A stretch of 9,424 nucleotides of DNA from Bacillota bacterium (GTDB lineage Bacteria > Bacillota > Clostridia > Peptostreptococcales > Anaerovoracaceae), in assembly GCA_017543805.1 (NCBI GenBank), contig JAFYFK010000092.1:1-9424 (forward strand), given 5' to 3'. The position numbers and the translations under genes are program-made. The notes below the pieces were generated by a model, which was given only the letters and a program-made list of their open reading frames with translations, was not told where the DNA came from and ran no database searches. Numbering within the stretch: the first letter of the stretch is position 1; each line of letters begins with the position of its first letter. Shown piece by piece: positions 6,367-9,424 of the stretch.

Positions 6367-6711
6367 TCAGCGGAAATACCGCCAGACGCCGAAGATGCTC
6401 ATGGCAAGACCTATGGTGAAGGTGATGACGTTCGCCGCGAAGGTCTGCCAGAACAGCCTGTTCGAGCGGCCGAAGGCGCGCGAGTAGACCAGGTATTCCG
6501 CCGCCACTACGATGAGCTCGAGCGGAAAAAGCGGGTTCACGCTGCGCGGAAGGACCCGCCTCAGCAGGATCACGGTGAGGTTGAGCGCCAGGTTGCTGGC
6601 CGCGTTTGTGCCTGCGACTATGGTCAGGTCGTCCCTGCCACGGTAGCCGAGCAGCGCGAAGAACGCCGTCTCGACGACGATGGTGATGAGGCACGATACG
6701 AGCAGGGCCAC
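6367..6711 (-). CDS. Small four-TM integral membrane protein, unknown function
   Basis: The product is 114 residues with four predicted membrane segments: about 3-22, 29-50, 60-77 and 86-108. It starts with GTG at 6711, directly after the TAG of the upstream 66-residue gene. AGAGGA lies eight bases before it, inside that gene, so the two are translationally coupled. Conserved-looking polar residues sit in the membrane: E14-T15 (VVETAFF), N36, N40 and N44 in the second segment, and E65 and E72 (PLELIVVAAEYLVY) in the third. I recall the ET..., N..tN, lE..vv..E pattern in uncharacterised Clostridia membrane proteins, but no function is known to me. The buried acids suggest binding of a cation or a small partner rather than a structural role alone; this is inference. 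It could form a complex with the single-pass neighbour. Confidence 0.75.
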   Translation of the reverse strand: MALLVSCLITIVVETAFFALLGYRGRDDLTIVAGTNAASNLALNLTVILLRRVLPRSVNPLFPLELIVVAAEYLVYSRAFGRSNRLFWQTFAANVITFTIGLAMSIFGVWRYFR

Positions 6712-6912
6712 CTACTTGTTCCTCTTGTTCTTGATGGCTTTGCGCACGAGTATGACCGCGATTATGATCACCGCCACAGCGATGACAGCGATCAGAAGGA
6801 AGCTGCCTTCTCCAGCGGGGGGAACGGGTTCGATCGGAGCCACGTCCGCGAACGCGGGGACCGCGGAGAGCAGGAAGGCGGCAAGAGCCGCGAACAGTCT
6901 TCTAAGCTTCAT
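6712..6912 (-). CDS. Small single-pass membrane protein with signal peptide, unknown function
   Basis: The protein is 66 residues. Residues 1-22 form a signal peptide (KLRR, Ala/Leu core, AFA cut before D23). A short Pro-rich external segment follows (DVAPIEPVPPAGEG), then one membrane helix at about 38-56 and a very basic cytoplasmic tail (RKAIKNKRNK). After cleavage this gives a type I mini-membrane protein with about 15 external residues. The ATG at 6912 follows an AAAGGAAAG site and overlaps the transporter stop by 11 bases. The next gene starts one base after its TAG, so the three genes are tightly coupled. The external part is too short to be an enzyme, which suggests an accessory subunit for one of the neighbouring membrane proteins. 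The function is unknown. Confidence 0.75.
   Translation of the reverse strand: MKLRRLFAALAAFLLSAVPAFADVAPIEPVPPAGEGSFLLIAVIAVAVIIIAVILVRKAIKNKRNK
6720..6725 (-). promoter_or_regulatory. Ribosome binding site for the GTG start at 6711
   Basis: The minus strand reads AGAGGA here, within the 3' end of the 66-residue gene and eight bases before GTG. It supports the unusual start directly abutting the preceding TAG. Confidence 0.65.
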
Positions 6913-7981
6913 CTTTATCTTTCCTTTCTTTGATAAGATAGTTCGTCGAATAGTATACCGCGTAAAGGCCGAGCAGGAAACACGCGATGATGCACGCGTC
7001 TTTTGCGGGGCCTGTAAGCCTGATGAAAACGCCCGCCACGGTGCCCGGCCAGAGCGCCGAGGCCGCCAGGCCGAAGGCGAAGCCCGGTTCGCGGGGCATG
7101 AGCCTGTACAGCAGCCAGAGCGTCACGGGCATGCTGAGGTTGAGCAGCAGCTGTCCCGCGAGCGAGAGCGGCATGCTGGCGGAAAAGAATACAGTCAGCA
7201 GGGCCGCGGGCAGTATCGATACCAGCGCGGCCGCCACAGGGCCGCGGCGGTCGCAGAGGTAGCCGCCGGCCGCCTTGCCGAAGAACACGAATACGGCGAT
7301 CAGCAGCACGTGCAGCGCGCCGCCCGCCCAGGGATAGCTCACGACGCTGCCCCCTACCGCGCGCACGGCGACGGCGGCGGTGAGCATGGCCACCGCGGTC
7401 AGCGGGAATTTGTCCACTGCGGGCTTTTTCTCTTCGCCATGAGGCTCCTGCGGCCTCACAGGGGCATTAACAGGGGCAGCCTCAGGAACGAACCGCATTG
7501 CGGCCCTGTTCGCGGCAAAGAGCCCGACGGCACAGACCATCAGCGCGGCCGCGAGGCCGGTGCCGTAAGACGGCCAGAGCCTTCCAAGCGCCACTCCGAG
7601 GGCCCCGGGCGCCACGAAGGCTCCCAGCGGGGCGGCGCGGCCGCCGCTGCGCTGAAGGCATAGCGTTCCTCCGCACACGTGGAACACGCTGTTCCCGGTC
7701 CCTATCATAACGACCTTCCAGACCAGAGGCACCGGCGCGAAAAAGCCGGCCGCGACGAGCAGCATGGCCGCCGTCTCGAGCTCCGCGCAGCGCTTCACCC
7801 TGTCTGTCAGCAGGCCAACGACGCACTGCGTCGAAAAGGCCAGAGTGTTGTATATTATTATCTCTTTAGCCACGTCGGTCCCGCCCAGCTTCGCGCCGAA
7901 CAGCGCGGCTATGCACACCGCGTCCACCAGAAAGTGCGCCAGTGCGTTAAGGACCTCTGCGAGCCTGTATTCCTTACTCAT
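6902..7981 (-). CDS. MFS-type membrane transporter, substrate unknown
   Basis: The protein is 359 residues from the ATG at 7981; an ATG at 7999 would add six residues but includes the promoter -10 itself. About 12 hydrophobic segments can be counted, in two groups of six separated by a charged loop (PVRPQEPHGEEKKPAVDKF). MFS-like loop motifs occur twice: GLLTDRVKR between segments 2 and 3, and GKAAGGYLCDRRG between 8 and 9. The length is short for the family, but both halves look complete. The first segment carries LNALAHFLVDA, with a histidine and an aspartate in the membrane. It is the first gene of a probable operon with two small membrane proteins and malQ; the stop overlaps the next start by 11 bases. 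MalQ hints at a sugar or glycan substrate, but nothing in the protein fixes this, and drug or metabolite export is equally possible. Confidence 0.8.
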   Translation of the reverse strand: MSKEYRLAEVLNALAHFLVDAVCIAALFGAKLGGTDVAKEIIIYNTLAFSTQCVVGLLTDRVKRCAELETAAMLLVAAGFFAPVPLVWKVVMIGTGNSVFHVCGGTLCLQRSGGRAAPLGAFVAPGALGVALGRLWPSYGTGLAAALMVCAVGLFAANRAAMRFVPEAAPVNAPVRPQEPHGEEKKPAVDKFPLTAVAMLTAAVAVRAVGGSVVSYPWAGGALHVLLIAVFVFFGKAAGGYLCDRRGPVAAALVSILPAALLTVFFSASMPLSLAGQLLLNLSMPVTLWLLYRLMPREPGFAFGLAASALWPGTVAGVFIRLTGPAKDACIIACFLLGLYAVYYSTNYLIKERKDKDEA

Positions 7982-7987
7982 GGATAC

Positions 7988-7996
7988 ATTATACCA
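7988..7996 (-). promoter_or_regulatory. Extended -10 promoter element of the MFS operon
   Basis: The minus strand reads TGGTATAAT, a perfect TGnTATAAT extended -10. No good -35 lies 17 bases upstream, which extended -10 promoters tolerate. Six bases (GTATCC) separate it from the ATG at 7981, so transcription should start at the ATG. No Shine-Dalgarno is present. It lies directly after the terminator of the HD-GYP gene, so the operon is a separate transcript. Confidence 0.6.
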
Positions 7997-8004
7997 CATT
8001 ACAG

Positions 8005-8044
8005 AAAAAACGGCTCTGTCGGGCTGTTTTTGCCCTCAGAGCCG
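8005..8044 (-). terminator. Rho-independent terminator of the HD-GYP gene
   Basis: On the minus strand CGGCTCTG (8044-8037) pairs with CAGAGCCG (8018-8011), with an inner GGGC/GCCC stem (8035-8032 with 8024-8021) around a short loop. Six T follow (8010-8005). It lies 26 bases after the stop and matches a strong intrinsic terminator. Confidence 0.85.
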
Positions 8045-8070
8045 CATTTATCTGGTGCGCTGCCGCCCGC

Positions 8071-9360
8071 TCAGGAGTTCCCTGCCGCAAGCAGATCCGG
8101 TGTTTCGATATTATTCAGGAAGATCTCCGTCAGCTGCGGATCAAAATGCGTTCCCGATTCCTCCCTTATAATCTCGGCAGCCTCCTCCGGAGGTATCGCG
8201 TCCTTGTAGCAGCGCTCGGAGATCAGGGCGTCATACACGTCCGCTATGGCCATGATTCTCGCGCAGAGCGGTATCTCTTCGCCCTTGAGCCCTTCGGGGT
8301 ATCCGCTTCCGTCCCACCGCTCGTGATGGTACTTGGCTATGTCTGTCGCGATCTTTATATATGACTCGTCCGCGATGCCGGAGAGCATCTGACGGACGAC
8401 CTCTCCTCCCGCAGAGGCATGAAGCTTCATCTGTTCGAATTCCTCGGCAGTCAGCCTCGCGGGCTTGCGGAGTATGGTATCCGAAACGACGATCTTCCCC
8501 ACGTCATGCATGGGCGCGAGCGTATATACCAGGTCTATGAACTGTTTATTGATCTCGTCGGTATCGACGCCCGCCTTTACCGCTCCTTCGGATATGAGCT
8601 TCACGTATTCCCTCGTCCTGGACACGTGCATGCCGGTATCGGTATCCCGGTTCTCGATGATGCTGGCAAGGCCGGAGATCATGTGCTCCTGCATGTCGGT
8701 GACCTTTTTCTGATTGGCTATAAGCTCGGCCTGGGTGTCCTCTTGCACGAGATCGTTGTAATAGATGTAACACAGGCAGGCCGCCATTCCGATGCTTATA
8801 TACGCCGTGTGGATGTTCAGGAAAGTGACAGGCAGTATTCCGGCGACCAGGGTCAGGGCGACCATTATTATGGTTGACCTGTCCCTGTGTTTGAACCGTT
8901 TGCCCACCTCGAGCATGCTGACCAGCAGATAGAGGAAGCTGATGAAATAGAAAGCGGAATAGATCGTGAAAAAGCTCCCTCTGTGGTAGCCGTCTTCCGC
9001 GAAGAAGAATATCAGGCTGAAGGGCGCAGCCGCGATCTCTATGAGAGCGTGCGGAATGAAGAAGAGTATAGCTTTGGACGCCTGCTCATGAAGGCCCAGG
9101 GCGCCCGAGAAGAACACAGCCAGGACAGGAGCGAGCGAGAACTGCAGTACGGTCAGCACCGTAAGAGGGACCGCCCACGAGGGCTTGTAATACCCGCAGT
9201 GGACCGCGTATTCCGCGAGCGAGCAGAACACGACAGAGAGGAACGTGGCGATATACCAGCCCTTCTGCTGTCTGTTGAAGCCCGAATACCGCACCACGTG
9301 GATCGTCATGGCGAGCATCAGGAATACGATCAGGATGATCGAACTGAGATAAAAATCCAT
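8071..9360 (-). CDS. Membrane-bound HD-GYP phosphodiesterase, probable c-di-GMP hydrolase
   Basis: The protein is 429 residues. Seven hydrophobic segments (about 4-26, 34-56, 64-84, 97-120, 131-152, 162-183, 185-203) form an N-terminal sensor-like module, joined by a short helical linker (204-225) to a cytoplasmic HD-GYP domain (about 226-415). Metal and signature residues are intact: H245, H285-D286 in APMHDVGKI, H345-H346-E347 in KYHHERWDGSGYP, and D374 in AIADVYDAL. The GYP signature is complete, which in this family usually goes with hydrolysis of cyclic di-GMP. No GGDEF or receiver domain is fused, so the input is presumably the membrane part. AAAGGA eight bases before the ATG at 9360 supports the start. 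It has its own terminator and no operon partner downstream. The ligand of the membrane module is unknown. Confidence 0.92.
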   Translation of the reverse strand: MDFYLSSIILIVFLMLAMTIHVVRYSGFNRQQKGWYIATFLSVVFCSLAEYAVHCGYYKPSWAVPLTVLTVLQFSLAPVLAVFFSGALGLHEQASKAILFFIPHALIEIAAAPFSLIFFFAEDGYHRGSFFTIYSAFYFISFLYLLVSMLEVGKRFKHRDRSTIIMVALTLVAGILPVTFLNIHTAYISIGMAACLCYIYYNDLVQEDTQAELIANQKKVTDMQEHMISGLASIIENRDTDTGMHVSRTREYVKLISEGAVKAGVDTDEINKQFIDLVYTLAPMHDVGKIVVSDTILRKPARLTAEEFEQMKLHASAGGEVVRQMLSGIADESYIKIATDIAKYHHERWDGSGYPEGLKGEEIPLCARIMAIADVYDALISERCYKDAIPPEEAAEIIREESGTHFDPQLTEIFLNNIETPDLLAAGNS

Positions 9361-9424
9361 AACCTTGATCCTTTCCGGTGCTTTATAAGCCTTCCGATAT
9401 CCTTTGCAGTATTACCGCCAGAGC

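Noticed and set aside
6680..7663. 327-residue plus-strand open frame over the MFS region
   Set aside because: Its later part is Arg/Gly/His-rich as expected for the complement of GC-rich membrane-protein codons, and the minus-strand genes there explain the sequence.
9382..9410. TATAAA as the -10 of the HD-GYP gene
   Set aside because: The matching -35 position fits only two of six bases, so the element is too weak to call.

Overview
The window looks like a chromosomal piece from a Gram-positive Bacillota, most likely class Clostridia. Three things point there: strong AAGGAGG-type ribosome binding sites before many genes, a sigma-factor/DUF4367 pair of a kind common in gut Clostridia, and secreted proteins with short Gram-positive signal peptides. 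The right two thirds (about 3000 to the end) is GC-rich. The left end, above all 1-1250, is clearly AT-rich and uses different codons, so it may have been acquired later. No tRNA, rRNA, CRISPR array, transposase, integrase or origin was seen. Every gene but one lies on the minus strand.

Left block (3789 down to 10, minus strand). In order of transcription: a predicted PD-(D/E)XK-fold protein, an ECF-like sigma factor, an overlapping single-pass membrane DUF4367 protein (probable anti-sigma or signal sensor), a 116-residue secreted beta-rich protein, and a secreted stalk-domain plus M15-type peptidase gene. That last gene is split by one in-frame TGA (504-502), with coding sense on both sides, so it is probably a nonsense-mutated pseudogene. 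The gaps hold two hairpins: a GGGGTATT/AATACCCC stem with a G8 tract, and a terminator-like hairpin that faces the opposite way to every nearby gene.

Middle. A divergent intergenic region (3790-4008) separates the left block from a lone plus-strand HAD-superfamily phosphatase (4009-4626). A good bidirectional terminator (4704-4730) lies between the HAD gene and the convergent malQ.

Right block (9360 down to 4741, minus strand). A 7-TM HD-GYP phosphodiesterase gene ends in its own terminator (8005-8044). Then comes a tight four-gene unit: a 12-TM MFS-type transporter, a 66-residue single-pass protein, a 114-residue four-TM protein and the 4-alpha-glucanotransferase malQ. The first three genes overlap or abut, and malQ follows 36 bases later. 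The -10 elements of the MFS and HAD genes each end six bases before the ATG, which predicts leaderless mRNAs. The main points for follow-up are the split M15 gene, the two leaderless-type promoters, the reversed terminator, and the conserved-looking operon of two unknown membrane proteins between a transporter and malQ.
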